This document shows positions 1 through 6,699 of a stretch of DNA of 8,575 nt, in pieces. The notes beneath the pieces were generated by a model. The model had not been told where the DNA came from. It ran no database searches and saw only the letters and a program-made list of their open reading frames with translations. This DNA is from Clostridia bacterium (GTDB lineage: Bacteria > Bacillota_A > Clostridia > Christensenellales > CAG-138). Both the position numbers and the translations under genes were made by a program. The DNA is taken from positions 1-8,575 of the forward strand of contig JAFUDD010000334.1 in assembly GCA_017459315.1 (NCBI GenBank). Reading direction: 5' to 3'. Position 1 is the stretch's first letter. The number at the start of each line of letters is the position of its first letter.

Positions 1-199
1 GTTCGTGCGTCTCAAAAGCAAGCGTTTTCTCATCCATCGTCAAATAATGCTGCACGCTCGCCCGAACGCCCTTGCCGAGCTCGATCCAGCCCTCCGGCAG
101 CTCGGCTAAATCTGTGCGCTTCAAAAAGGAAAACGCGATTTGAAACGGTTCGGAAGCGATGTCAAAGCTGCGGTTTGTTCCGATATTGCCAAAGATCAT
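1..199 (-). CDS. YhcH/YjgK/YiaL (DUF386) family protein, N-terminal part
   Basis: The reading frame starts at ATG 199-197 and is open to the left edge, giving 66 visible residues; the C-terminal part lies outside. It begins MIFGNI and contains FLKRTDLAELPEGWIEL, then a segment ending LAFETHE. This matches the start of the family, where a short helix and a 'DL..LPEGK.EI' turn precede a beta barrel and an 'FEAHRKYIDIQ' motif that would follow just outside. Family members are small cupin-like proteins (about 150 residues), with E. coli YhcH, YiaL and EbgC as relatives. They often sit in sugar, sialic-acid or sugar-acid catabolic operons, and their exact reactions are poorly defined. The start overlaps the stop of the upstream HUMPS gene (ATGA), and AGGAG lies 6 nt before the ATG. 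Recognition rests on the N-terminal third only. Confidence 0.72.
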   Translation of the reverse strand, partial: MIFGNIGTNRSFDIASEPFQIAFSFLKRTDLAELPEGWIELGKGVRASVQHYLTMDEKTLAFETHE

Positions 200-861
200 G
201 ATAAACTCCTTTCTTTTGCCGCGCGGATCGTATCGATCCATTGCTTGCAGATCAGCGGATCCGGCGTGCGCAGGACCCAGCCGAAGGTGATCCAATCCGC
301 GCCGAGGCGAACGGCGTCCTGCGCCTCGGCCAGTTGATCGCTTGTAATGCCGAGACGGAAATTCTTTTCTCCGCTGAGCAGGATCGGGAAAAGATCCTGC
401 TTTTGCAGCGTATCCGTTGCATCGAGCGACGCGCTGTAATGCCTTGTGAAGATAAATTGCGCGCCGTGCCGCACGAGCTTGTCGATTTCCTTCCGCATGT
501 CCTCCGGCTTGACTGCCATGTCGAAAATCGGCTTTACACCGTAGTCCCGGCAGGTTTGCATCGTATGCTCCAGCGCCCAATCGTTATAGCCCGCCGTCAG
601 CATAACATAATCGACGCCCTGCTCCGCCGCGCGCGGCACGCACAGCGCGGCGAACGGCGATTTGTAATCTGCGACAAGGACGGCGTTCTGTCCGACTGCC
701 TTGCGCAGCATCCCGATGGCCGCATGGCCGTAGGTGTAGAGCAGCGGCGTGCCGACCTCCAGCCATTCCGCGCCTGCATCCAGCGCCATAAACGCGATCT
801 GCTTGGCAAGGTCGATGTCCTCTACATCGATCGCCGCCTGTATCCAAGGTGTTTGCATCAT
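196..861 (-). CDS. OMP decarboxylase/HUMPS-suprafamily TIM-barrel protein
   Basis: A 221-residue cytosolic TIM barrel, the usual length for 3-hexulose-6-phosphate synthase (HPS) and 3-keto-L-gulonate-6-phosphate decarboxylase (KGPDC). Suprafamily marks are QAAID near residues 8-12 (family 'ALD'), LEVGTP at 34-39 with the conserved Glu35, and VADYK at 63-67 with Asp65 and Lys67 of the DxKxxD motif. The second Asp of that motif is Phe70 here. Near the C-terminus the usual phosphate-binding 'GR' after the last strands reads GW (194-195). These changes argue against a simple HPS or KGPDC assignment, although the fold is clear. The start overlaps the MATE stop (ATGA), and its own stop overlaps the YhcH start, so the three are probably translationally coupled. 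The E. coli yia/sgb operon also pairs a YiaL-type protein with a KGPDC (SgbH), which supports a role in sugar-acid-like carbon metabolism. The exact reaction is unknown. Confidence 0.8.
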   Translation of the reverse strand: MMQTPWIQAAIDVEDIDLAKQIAFMALDAGAEWLEVGTPLLYTYGHAAIGMLRKAVGQNAVLVADYKSPFAALCVPRAAEQGVDYVMLTAGYNDWALEHTMQTCRDYGVKPIFDMAVKPEDMRKEIDKLVRHGAQFIFTRHYSASLDATDTLQKQDLFPILLSGEKNFRLGITSDQLAEAQDAVRLGADWITFGWVLRTPDPLICKQWIDTIRAAKERSLS

Positions 862-2300
862 TGCTGTCGTTCCCCCTCTTCTTTGTTACGTTTTTTCTTT
901 GGATCGAAATAATGAACCCATTTCCCGGAATAAAACAGGAGGCTGATCAAAAGCGAGCATAGCGATTGATCTGCGACCATGGCCAGCCATGCGCCGTTCA
1001 GCCCGATCCCAAGCCGAATGACCAAGCCATACGCGACGAGCGTTCGGATAAAAAAGGTCGTCAGGATCACGATCCATGCGATCCGCTTGGTATCGCCTGC
1101 GCCCCGGATTGCGCCGGAATAGACGTATTGCAGCGCCGTCAGCGGCTGCAGCAATGCCATCAGCCGCAGCGGAACGATCCCGGCGGCGATGATCGCCGGA
1201 TCCGGATTGTAAACGGCGATCAGATACCGACCCAGCAGCGCATAGGTGGCAGACAAGAGCAGGGAAAACAGGCAGCAGATTCTCGCGCAGTATTGAGAAT
1301 ACGTTGCGGCAAGACGGGGCCGCCCCGCGCCGAGACATTGCCCCGCCATGGTGGTCGCGGCGACCGAAAATGCCATCCCGTTCATGAACGTAAGATGCTG
1401 GATGTTAATGCAGATCGTATGCGCGGCGTACAGCGTCGTGCCGAGTGTGGACACGATTTTTGTAAAGGCGGCCAATCCGATCCGAACGATGAACTGCTCG
1501 ATCATGGTGGGGATTCCGATGCGCAAAATGTCGGCAAATTCCATACGGGAATACGCTTGCAAAAACGAGCGGCCTTCGATTTTCAGCCCGTATCTTCCGG
1601 TCAGAAATACCGCGCAGGACAGCAGAAAGGCGATGCACAAGCCCGCTACTGTTGCGATGGCGGCACCGGCAATGCCCAACGCCGGTGCGCCGAGATTGCC
1701 GCCGATCAGAATCCAGTTCAGAAGCACATTGACGGCGTTTGCGACGACGTTGTAATACAGCGAGGTTTTCGTGTCGCCGATGCCGCGCAGCGTGGCTGTC
1801 ACGGTAGAGGTGATCGCCGCAGGCACAAAGCCGAAAATGCAGATGCGAAAGTAGATCAGCCCCTCCGCAAAGGATTGTTCATCCGGCGCCCCGATCCACC
1901 GCAGAATCGGTTCCGCAAAGATCCATGCGAACACCGAACAGATTGCCGAAAACAGGAATGAAAGCAAAAGCCCGTGCCGGAACAGTTCAACAACCCTCGG
2001 GCGATTCTTTTGCCCTTCCGCGCGGGCGGCCAATGCCGTAACGCCGATGTTGATGGCAACAAACCCCGTCATGAACAGGAGCTTGATCTGGTTGACCATC
2101 CCCACGCCGTTGGTCGCATACGCACCCGCCGTCCCCACTTGAATCTGATCGAACATGTTGACCGTCTGCAGCAGCGCATATTCGATGGCGGCGGGCACGA
2201 TCAGACGGATCAGCGTCCGAAAAATATCGCGGCGTGTTACGTCCTCCGGCAGAACGGTATGGAACGGTCGGAACCAATTCTCTTTCGCATTTGTCCTCAT
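858..2300 (-). CDS. MATE family efflux transporter
   Basis: A 480-residue polytopic membrane protein with about 12 hydrophobic segments in two homologous halves. The clearest signature is the duplicated family motif: LRGIGDTK at 171-178 in the first half and IRGAGDTK at 398-405 in the second. Each is followed by a segment of the type 'NxxLNWxLIGG...GxxGAAxAT' (about 191-217 and 430-444). The N-terminal half also has the membrane motif PAAIEYALLQTVNMFDQIQVG, which corresponds to the family 'MxDxxxVG'. MATE proteins use Na+ or H+ gradients to export drugs or metabolites. Here the gene sits between catabolic genes, which suggests export of an intermediate, product or toxic analogue rather than general drug resistance; that is inference. 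AGAAGGAG lies 7 nt before the ATG. The C-terminus is a short lysine/glutamate-rich cytoplasmic tail. Confidence 0.93.
   Translation of the reverse strand: MRTNAKENWFRPFHTVLPEDVTRRDIFRTLIRLIVPAAIEYALLQTVNMFDQIQVGTAGAYATNGVGMVNQIKLLFMTGFVAINIGVTALAARAEGQKNRPRVVELFRHGLLLSFLFSAICSVFAWIFAEPILRWIGAPDEQSFAEGLIYFRICIFGFVPAAITSTVTATLRGIGDTKTSLYYNVVANAVNVLLNWILIGGNLGAPALGIAGAAIATVAGLCIAFLLSCAVFLTGRYGLKIEGRSFLQAYSRMEFADILRIGIPTMIEQFIVRIGLAAFTKIVSTLGTTLYAAHTICINIQHLTFMNGMAFSVAATTMAGQCLGAGRPRLAATYSQYCARICCLFSLLLSATYALLGRYLIAVYNPDPAIIAAGIVPLRLMALLQPLTALQYVYSGAIRGAGDTKRIAWIVILTTFFIRTLVAYGLVIRLGIGLNGAWLAMVADQSLCSLLISLLFYSGKWVHYFDPKKKRNKEEGERQQ
862..880 (-). promoter_or_regulatory. Ribosome binding site for the HUMPS gene
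   Basis: On the minus strand GAGGGGG lies 10 nt before the first of two adjacent ATG codons (861 and 858). The first ATG has the better spacing and forms the ATGA overlap with the MATE stop, so it was chosen. The site lies inside the 3' end of the MATE gene. Confidence 0.55.
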
Positions 2301-2322
2301 CCGGTTGCTCCTTCTAAAACGA

Positions 2323-2343
2323 ACGGAGGCTTTTCGCCTCCGT
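2323..2343 (-). terminator. Terminator-like hairpin between amidohydrolase and MATE genes
   Basis: On the minus strand ACGGAGGC, a GAAAA loop and GCCTCCGT form a perfect 8-bp GC-rich stem. The stem is followed by TTCGTTTT, an interrupted U-tract. It starts 17 nt after the amidohydrolase stop, and the tail runs directly into the AGAAGGAG of the MATE gene. The form fits an intrinsic terminator of moderate strength. No room for a promoter remains between it and the MATE start, so it probably acts as a partial terminator that lowers downstream expression. Confidence 0.7.
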
Positions 2344-2360
2344 CAGTCACGATTTTCCTT

Positions 2361-3293
2361 TTATTCCTCGCGCTTGCCGTAGGCGGCGATGGCGTTGTCG
2401 TAGAACAGCAGATCCTTTTCATGATCCGTCAAAAGTGCGCTGCGGTCATACGTATCGATCAGCTGCCGGTAGGTGCCGTCGCAGAGCGTTCCCGGCATGT
2501 CGGAAGCCCAAATGACCTTGTGCGGGCCGTACTCGTCCATGAAGTCCTTTACGATCCGCTGCGGCGTCGGGAACGGATAAGCCTCCTCAATAAAGAAGGT
2601 GGACAAAGCCGAGCATTCAAACCACATGTTGTCAAACTTTCCGAGCGAGCGCATGCGCTGCCAAGCCGCATATTCCTCCGGCCGGTTTTCGATGCCGGGC
2701 TGCGGCAGGCCCATGTGACAGATCACGATTCTTAACCCCGGGAACTCCTCCGCCATCGTACGGATCGCATCGACGCAGTACCCCGGATTGCCGGGAAAGC
2801 CCGCATCGATAGCAACCGTGAGGCCATACTTTTCCGCGACCTTCCAAGCCGCTTTGTGAATTTCGCTGTCGAGCGGATTGCCGGCGTAGTGATTCGGCAT
2901 CCCTGCACGCACCTGCGTCAGACACTTGATGACGGTCAGCCCCATGTCATAATACAGCTGCACACGTTCGGCCAAATTGGAGGCCTTCGGATTCAGACGC
3001 ATCGCGCCCCAAAAGCGATCCGGATGCATCTGCACGGCGCCGATGGTATCCGGAATAATCGCATCGCTTGCGCCCTGCATCAAAACGCCTCTCTCCACTC
3101 CGGCGTTGTCCATCACACGCAGAATCGTCGGGACGGTACATGCGCTGTTTTCCATGATCTCCGGCATAGCCTGATAGGCAAACTTGCCGCCGAAAATCCA
3201 GCGTCCGTTCCGTTCGTAGGTGATAATGCCGGAGGTCATACCCAGCAAACGCTCCGGATAGATATGCATGTGCGCATCAATTCGTTTTCTCAT
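2361..3293 (-). CDS. Amidohydrolase-2 family metal-dependent hydrolase/decarboxylase
   Basis: A 310-residue TIM-barrel protein of the amidohydrolase superfamily, Amidohydro_2 group (relatives include ACMS decarboxylase, gamma-resorcylate decarboxylase and 2-pyrone-4,6-dicarboxylate lactonase). The metal-binding HxH of strand 1 is DAHMH with His8 and His10. ICHMG gives His193, and IWASDMPGT gives Asp265 at the end of strand 8. The position where many relatives have a strand-5 His ('vxiHxG') appears to read AIDAG, with Asp163. The family hydrolyses lactones or amides, or removes CO2 without oxidation, on small carboxylated substrates in the cytosol; the substrate here is not evident. It starts 12 nt after livF, with AAGGAG overlapping the livF stop codon, so it is probably made together with the importer. 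The start is firm because the HxH motif begins at residue 8. Confidence 0.88.
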   Translation of the reverse strand: MRKRIDAHMHIYPERLLGMTSGIITYERNGRWIFGGKFAYQAMPEIMENSACTVPTILRVMDNAGVERGVLMQGASDAIIPDTIGAVQMHPDRFWGAMRLNPKASNLAERVQLYYDMGLTVIKCLTQVRAGMPNHYAGNPLDSEIHKAAWKVAEKYGLTVAIDAGFPGNPGYCVDAIRTMAEEFPGLRIVICHMGLPQPGIENRPEEYAAWQRMRSLGKFDNMWFECSALSTFFIEEAYPFPTPQRIVKDFMDEYGPHKVIWASDMPGTLCDGTYRQLIDTYDRSALLTDHEKDLLFYDNAIAAYGKREE

Positions 3294-3305
3294 AGCTGCT
3301 TCTCC

Positions 3306-4019
3306 TTATGCTCCGAGATACTGATCCAGCACTTCCTGCGGAATCTTTGCCGTTTCTCCGTGGTAGACGATGCTGCCTTTTTCAATGATATAGCAATACC
3401 GGCTGACATTCATGGCAAAGCGAACGTTCTGCTCCGCCACTAAAATGGATACCTTATAGGATCGCAGCTGCTCGATGATCTCCACCAGCTCGTCCACCAC
3501 AATCGGCGCTAAGCCTTCCGTGATCTCATCCAAAAGCAGCATCTTCGGATTCTGCATCAGGCCTCTTGCAATCGCAAGCATCTGCTGCTCGCCGCCGCTC
3601 AGGCGGTTGCCCTTGACGTTTTCCCGGTTTTTCAGGCTCGGGAACAGCTCATAAATCTTTTCCATGTTCCAGAACTTGGAACCGTCCGGACCGGCCTTGG
3701 CGGCGATCTGCAGATTCTCCTTCGTCGTCAGCGTCGGAAAAATCTGACGTCCCTGCGGAACATACCCGATGCCCGCGCGGGAGATCCGGTACGGCGGCAG
3801 CTTGACAAGCTCCTTATCCGCAAAGCGGATCGAGCCGGTCACGGAGGAATGGTTTCCGGCGTTCAAAAGACCCATAATGGATTTCAGCGTTGTGGACTTT
3901 CCCACGCCGTTTCTTCCGAGAATACAGACCGAATCGCCTTCCTCGACGCCGAGACTGACATCAAACAGAATGTGGCTGTTTCCGTAGAAGGCGTTAACAT
4001 CTTTCATCTCTAAAATCAT
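3306..4019 (-). CDS. livF: Liv-type ABC importer ATP-binding protein LivF
   Basis: A 237-residue ABC ATPase, the normal length for LivF. Visible motifs are Walker A GRNGVGKST (35-43), Q-loop VPQG (87-90), signature LSGGEQ (140-145) and Walker B LLLDE (161-165). The H-loop position carries Gln197 in the AEQN context, as is usual in LivF (VEQN) rather than the common His. Downstream TEGLAP is also LivF-like. Residue 166 after the Walker B Glu is Ile where Pro is usual, a small oddity. It pairs with LivG on the cytoplasmic face of the LivH/LivM channel to power import. Its ATG overlaps the livG stop (ATGA), which points to translational coupling. Transporters of this class carry branched-chain amino acids, urea, amides or aromatic acids, so the gene name gives family rather than substrate. 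Confidence 0.95.
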   Translation of the reverse strand: MILEMKDVNAFYGNSHILFDVSLGVEEGDSVCILGRNGVGKSTTLKSIMGLLNAGNHSSVTGSIRFADKELVKLPPYRISRAGIGYVPQGRQIFPTLTTKENLQIAAKAGPDGSKFWNMEKIYELFPSLKNRENVKGNRLSGGEQQMLAIARGLMQNPKMLLLDEITEGLAPIVVDELVEIIEQLRSYKVSILVAEQNVRFAMNVSRYCYIIEKGSIVYHGETAKIPQEVLDQYLGA

Positions 4020-4768
4020 TGTGCACCTCCGAGATACGCCGCCTTGACAAACGCATTGTTTTTAATGTTCTCCGGCGTATCGCTGGCAATCAGCTCTCCG
4101 TGATTCATCACGGAAATGATATCCGAATAGTTGAAAACAATGTTCATATCATGCTCGATGAACAGGATCGTATAGCCATCCTGCAAATTCAGCTTACGAA
4201 CCATATCCATGATGGCGTAGCCCTCCGCTCTGGCGACGCCCGCCGTCGGTTCATCCAAAAACAGCACCTTGGGCTCCATGGCCAGCGTGATTGCAATTTC
4301 AAGACGGCGCTGATCGCCGTAGGACAGAAACGCAGCTGTCTCATCCATCAAGTGCGCCATGCCGACGCGCGCCAGTTCTCGCTCACATTCCTCACGCAGA
4401 TAATTGGCTTTCTGCGGCATGAGGCTGAAGGTCTTTTTGTTTTTCTGAATCAGCGCGATCTGCACATTTTCATAGCAGGTCAGCTGCGGGAACAGCTGAC
4501 TGATCTGGAAGCATTTGTTCAGTCCCATCTGCGCGATCTTATACGGCTTCATGCCGGTAATCTCCTTTTCAAAGAAGAATACCTTTCCGGCGGACGGACG
4601 CGTTTTGTTGACGATTAAGTCCATAAACGTCGTTTTACCGGCGCCGTTCGGCCCGATCACCGCATGCATTTGCCCCTCGGGGACGGAGAGCGAAACATTT
4701 TTCACCGCCTGTACGGCACCGAAATTCTTGCTCAGGTTTTCGGTTCTGATGGCAATTCTCTGTTCCAT
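4016..4768 (-). CDS. livG: Liv-type ABC importer ATP-binding protein LivG
   Basis: A 250-residue ABC ATPase of the LivG type. Motifs are Walker A GPNGAGKTT (39-47), Q-loop Gln88 in KCFQIS, a variant signature LSYGDQRRLEIA (148-159) typical of LivG/UrtD-like proteins, Walker B VLFLDEPTAG (168-177) and H-loop His206 in IEHDM. The segment between Q-loop and signature (about 105-130) carries the extra lysine-rich insertion usual in LivG. It forms the ATPase pair with LivF. The start lies 6 nt after the livM stop, with purine-rich GAAGGAAGCAGG upstream in the end of livM. Confidence 0.95.
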   Translation of the reverse strand: MEQRIAIRTENLSKNFGAVQAVKNVSLSVPEGQMHAVIGPNGAGKTTFMDLIVNKTRPSAGKVFFFEKEITGMKPYKIAQMGLNKCFQISQLFPQLTCYENVQIALIQKNKKTFSLMPQKANYLREECERELARVGMAHLMDETAAFLSYGDQRRLEIAITLAMEPKVLFLDEPTAGVARAEGYAIMDMVRKLNLQDGYTILFIEHDMNIVFNYSDIISVMNHGELIASDTPENIKNNAFVKAAYLGGAQ

Positions 4769-4774
4769 ATCGAT

Positions 4775-5746
4775 TTACCTGCTTCCTTCTTCTTTGGGTC
4801 GCGCCTTCAGCAGCTTTTTAAGACCCTGCACCAGCTTGCCGTTGGGATCCGTAATGCCGTTCGGGAGGAAATAGCAGCACAGGATAATGATGATGCCCAA
4901 AATGATGCTGTCCAGATTCGTGACCGTCGGCAGATAATTGGTAATCAGGGTTACAAGCACCGCGCCGATGATCGGCCCGATAAACGTAGCGCCGCCGCCG
5001 ATCAGACACATCATCATCGCCTGCAGAGCCATATTGGTATCGATGGAGGTGATGTACGCGCCGTTGTTCATGATCGCATACAGGATACCGGCGATGATGC
5101 CGAAGAAGCTGCTGATGACATATGCGACAAGGCGCAGGTTCTTGATGTTCACGCCGAGGAATATCATGCGGGTTTCATTTTCGCGCGAGCCCTTCAGCGC
5201 CATGATGAACGGCGTCTTGGTCAAAATATACATCAGAGCAACGCAGACGGCCGTCACCACGAGGATCAGCAGATAGCACATTTTCGGATCATTGAGGATC
5301 TCCGGGCGAACGTTGTACGTCAAGCCGGATTTGTTGCCGATCCACGCCCATTTTGCAAAGGCGGTATTCACGAGCAGGCAAATGCCGAACGACAGGAACA
5401 GGAAGGAGATCAGGCTGTCGCTTTGCAGCGTTAAAAAGCCGATGATGATCGACGCAAACGTAAACAGCGCAATCGTAGCAAGCACTGCCGTGATCAGGTT
5501 AAAGCCGAACTTGGAAACAAAGACCAAAATCCCGTAGCTGCCGAGGCCGAAATATAAGGCGTGCCCCATATTGCCCAGTCCGGCATATCCGGTTTGAATG
5601 TTCAGGCTCAGGGCAAACAAAATCATAATGACGATGCGGCTCATCACCAGCGTCGTGTTGACGCTGAGCGCGAGTCCTAAAAGCGCGCAAACCGCCAATC
5701 CGGCTCCGCCGATCGCCAGAGGCATCCATTTTGCATTCCAATTCAT
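4775..5746 (-). CDS. livM: Liv-type ABC importer permease LivM
   Basis: A 323-residue integral membrane protein with about 9-10 hydrophobic segments. Family marks are LNIQTGYAGLGNMGHALYF (48-66; classical LivM has 'GxxSLGHAAFFGIGAY'), the cytoplasmic coupling loop ALKGSRENETRMIFLGVN (183-200) that contacts the ATPases, and LIGGGATFIGPIIGA (248-262) near the C-terminus. The last 25 residues are charged and cytoplasmic. It forms the translocation channel with LivH. The start codon lies 3 nt past the livH stop, with AGGAG inside the end of livH, so the two are tightly coupled. Substitutions in the 'SLGHA' motif do not identify the substrate. Confidence 0.94.
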   Translation of the reverse strand: MNWNAKWMPLAIGGAGLAVCALLGLALSVNTTLVMSRIVIMILFALSLNIQTGYAGLGNMGHALYFGLGSYGILVFVSKFGFNLITAVLATIALFTFASIIIGFLTLQSDSLISFLFLSFGICLLVNTAFAKWAWIGNKSGLTYNVRPEILNDPKMCYLLILVVTAVCVALMYILTKTPFIMALKGSRENETRMIFLGVNIKNLRLVAYVISSFFGIIAGILYAIMNNGAYITSIDTNMALQAMMMCLIGGGATFIGPIIGAVLVTLITNYLPTVTNLDSIILGIIIILCCYFLPNGITDPNGKLVQGLKKLLKARPKEEGSR

Positions 5747-5749
5747 GAA

Positions 5750-6616
5750 TTACCGCTCCTTTCTGGCGAACAGTCCCTGCGGCTTGAAGATGATCACAAG
5801 GACCATGACGATGGTCGGAACCAGGTTGTACATTTTGGGCGCAAACAACGCGGCAAGCGCGCTGACAATGCCGATGAAAATGGCCGCCGGGAACGTTCCC
5901 TGTATGTTTCCGAGCCCTCCGATCACCAGGATCGGCACGATGGAGCCGAAGGCGCCCATCGCTCCGGAGGAGGAGAAGCCGGAAATCGGAAGGTTCAAGG
6001 CGCCGGCAAAGCCGCTTAACGCAATGCCGATCATGAACATCAGCATATAGGTCAGCTTAACATTGATGCCGAGCGCGTTGACCATGTCCCGGTTGGAAAT
6101 GATCGCGCGGAACTGCATGCCGAGCTTTGTCTTTTCAAAGACGATCCAAAAGGCAAGCGCGATAAGGAGGGATGCGGCGATGATGAACAGATAGTATTTC
6201 GGAATCGGAACGCTTCCGATTTTGACGAGTCCGCGCAGCCATGCCGGGATCGACAGTGTGCGAACCGATGCACCCCACATCAATTCGAAGATGTCGTTCA
6301 GAATGTACGCGATACCCATGGTGATCATCAAGGTCAGCTCCATCTTTTTCCCCACCACGGGACGCAGCGCAAATTCCAAGGTACCGCCGAGAACAAACGT
6401 TACCGCCGTTCCCGCAAGCAGTCCGAGCAGCAATGAATCGGTCGCTGTACCGACCGCAAGGCATACGCCTGCGCCGAGCACGAAGAAAGCGCCTTGGCCG
6501 AAGTTTATGACGCCGAGACCCGAAATCATGAGATTCATCCCCGCCGCGGATAAATACAGAATCAGGCCGGAGGCGATTCCGGTAATCAACGGAACAATAT
6601 ACTGTGAAAGATCCAT
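5750..6616 (-). CDS. livH: Liv-type ABC importer permease LivH
   Basis: A 288-residue membrane protein with about 8 hydrophobic segments. LivH marks are GLGVINFGQGAFFVLGAG (33-50; family 'INFAHGAFYMLGAY'), the cytoplasmic loop FRAIISNRDMVNALGIN (169-185) and VIGGLGNIQGTFPAA (231-245), ending in the usual FKPQGLF. The chosen start is the ATG at 6616, which gives the family-typical MDLSQYIVPLITG. A longer in-frame version from a GTG at 6667 would place 17 polar residues in front and would begin inside the loop of an intergenic hairpin, so it is rejected. AAAGGA lies 10 nt before the chosen ATG. Confidence 0.94.
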   Translation of the reverse strand: MDLSQYIVPLITGIASGLILYLSAAGMNLMISGLGVINFGQGAFFVLGAGVCLAVGTATDSLLLGLLAGTAVTFVLGGTLEFALRPVVGKKMELTLMITMGIAYILNDIFELMWGASVRTLSIPAWLRGLVKIGSVPIPKYYLFIIAASLLIALAFWIVFEKTKLGMQFRAIISNRDMVNALGINVKLTYMLMFMIGIALSGFAGALNLPISGFSSSGAMGAFGSIVPILVIGGLGNIQGTFPAAIFIGIVSALAALFAPKMYNLVPTIVMVLVIIFKPQGLFARKER

Positions 6617-6625
6617 GGGTTTTTC

Positions 6626-6632
6626 ATCCTTT
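6626..6632 (-). promoter_or_regulatory. Ribosome binding site for livH
   Basis: AAAGGAT on the minus strand lies 10 nt before the ATG at 6616. It supports that start over the upstream GTG at 6667, which has no such site and lies in a hairpin loop. Confidence 0.55.
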
Positions 6633-6644
6633 CGTGAATTTAAA

Positions 6645-6678
6645 TCTGTTCGGCCATGATTGCTCACGGCCGAACAGA
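6645..6678 (-). promoter_or_regulatory. Intergenic stem-loop between binding-protein and livH genes
   Basis: TCTGTTCGGCC and GGCCGAACAGA form a perfect 11-bp stem with a 12-nt loop, placed 21 nt after the binding-protein stop in an 83-nt gap. On the minus strand the stem is followed by TTTAAATT, a poor U-tract, so it is a weak terminator at best. It fits better as an mRNA-stabilising 3' structure or attenuator that keeps the binding protein more abundant than the membrane parts, a known pattern in ABC importer operons. On the plus strand it is followed by CGATTTTT and could also stop antisense transcripts. The structure is seen; its role is inferred. Confidence 0.72.
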
Positions 6679-6699
6679 CGATTTTTAGCGCAAATTATC

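Noticed and set aside
241..912. A 223-codon plus-strand frame opposite the HUMPS gene
   Set aside because: The minus-strand product has clear TIM-barrel motifs and ATGA overlaps on both sides; the plus-strand product has no recognisable motif.
966..1961. A 331-codon plus-strand frame opposite the MATE gene
   Set aside because: The composition (Arg, Asp, Gln, Cys rich, no hydrophobic core) is that of the complement of a membrane-protein gene, and the MATE motifs on the other strand are decisive.
4664..5434. A 256-codon plus-strand frame over the livM and livG start region
   Set aside because: The protein is rich in Asp, His, Arg and Gln with no family match, and it is antisense to well supported transporter genes.
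6617..6667. A longer LivH starting at GTG 6667
   Set aside because: The extra 17 residues are polar, the start lies in a hairpin loop, and MDLSQYIVPL from 6616 is the family-typical start with its own AAAGGA site.
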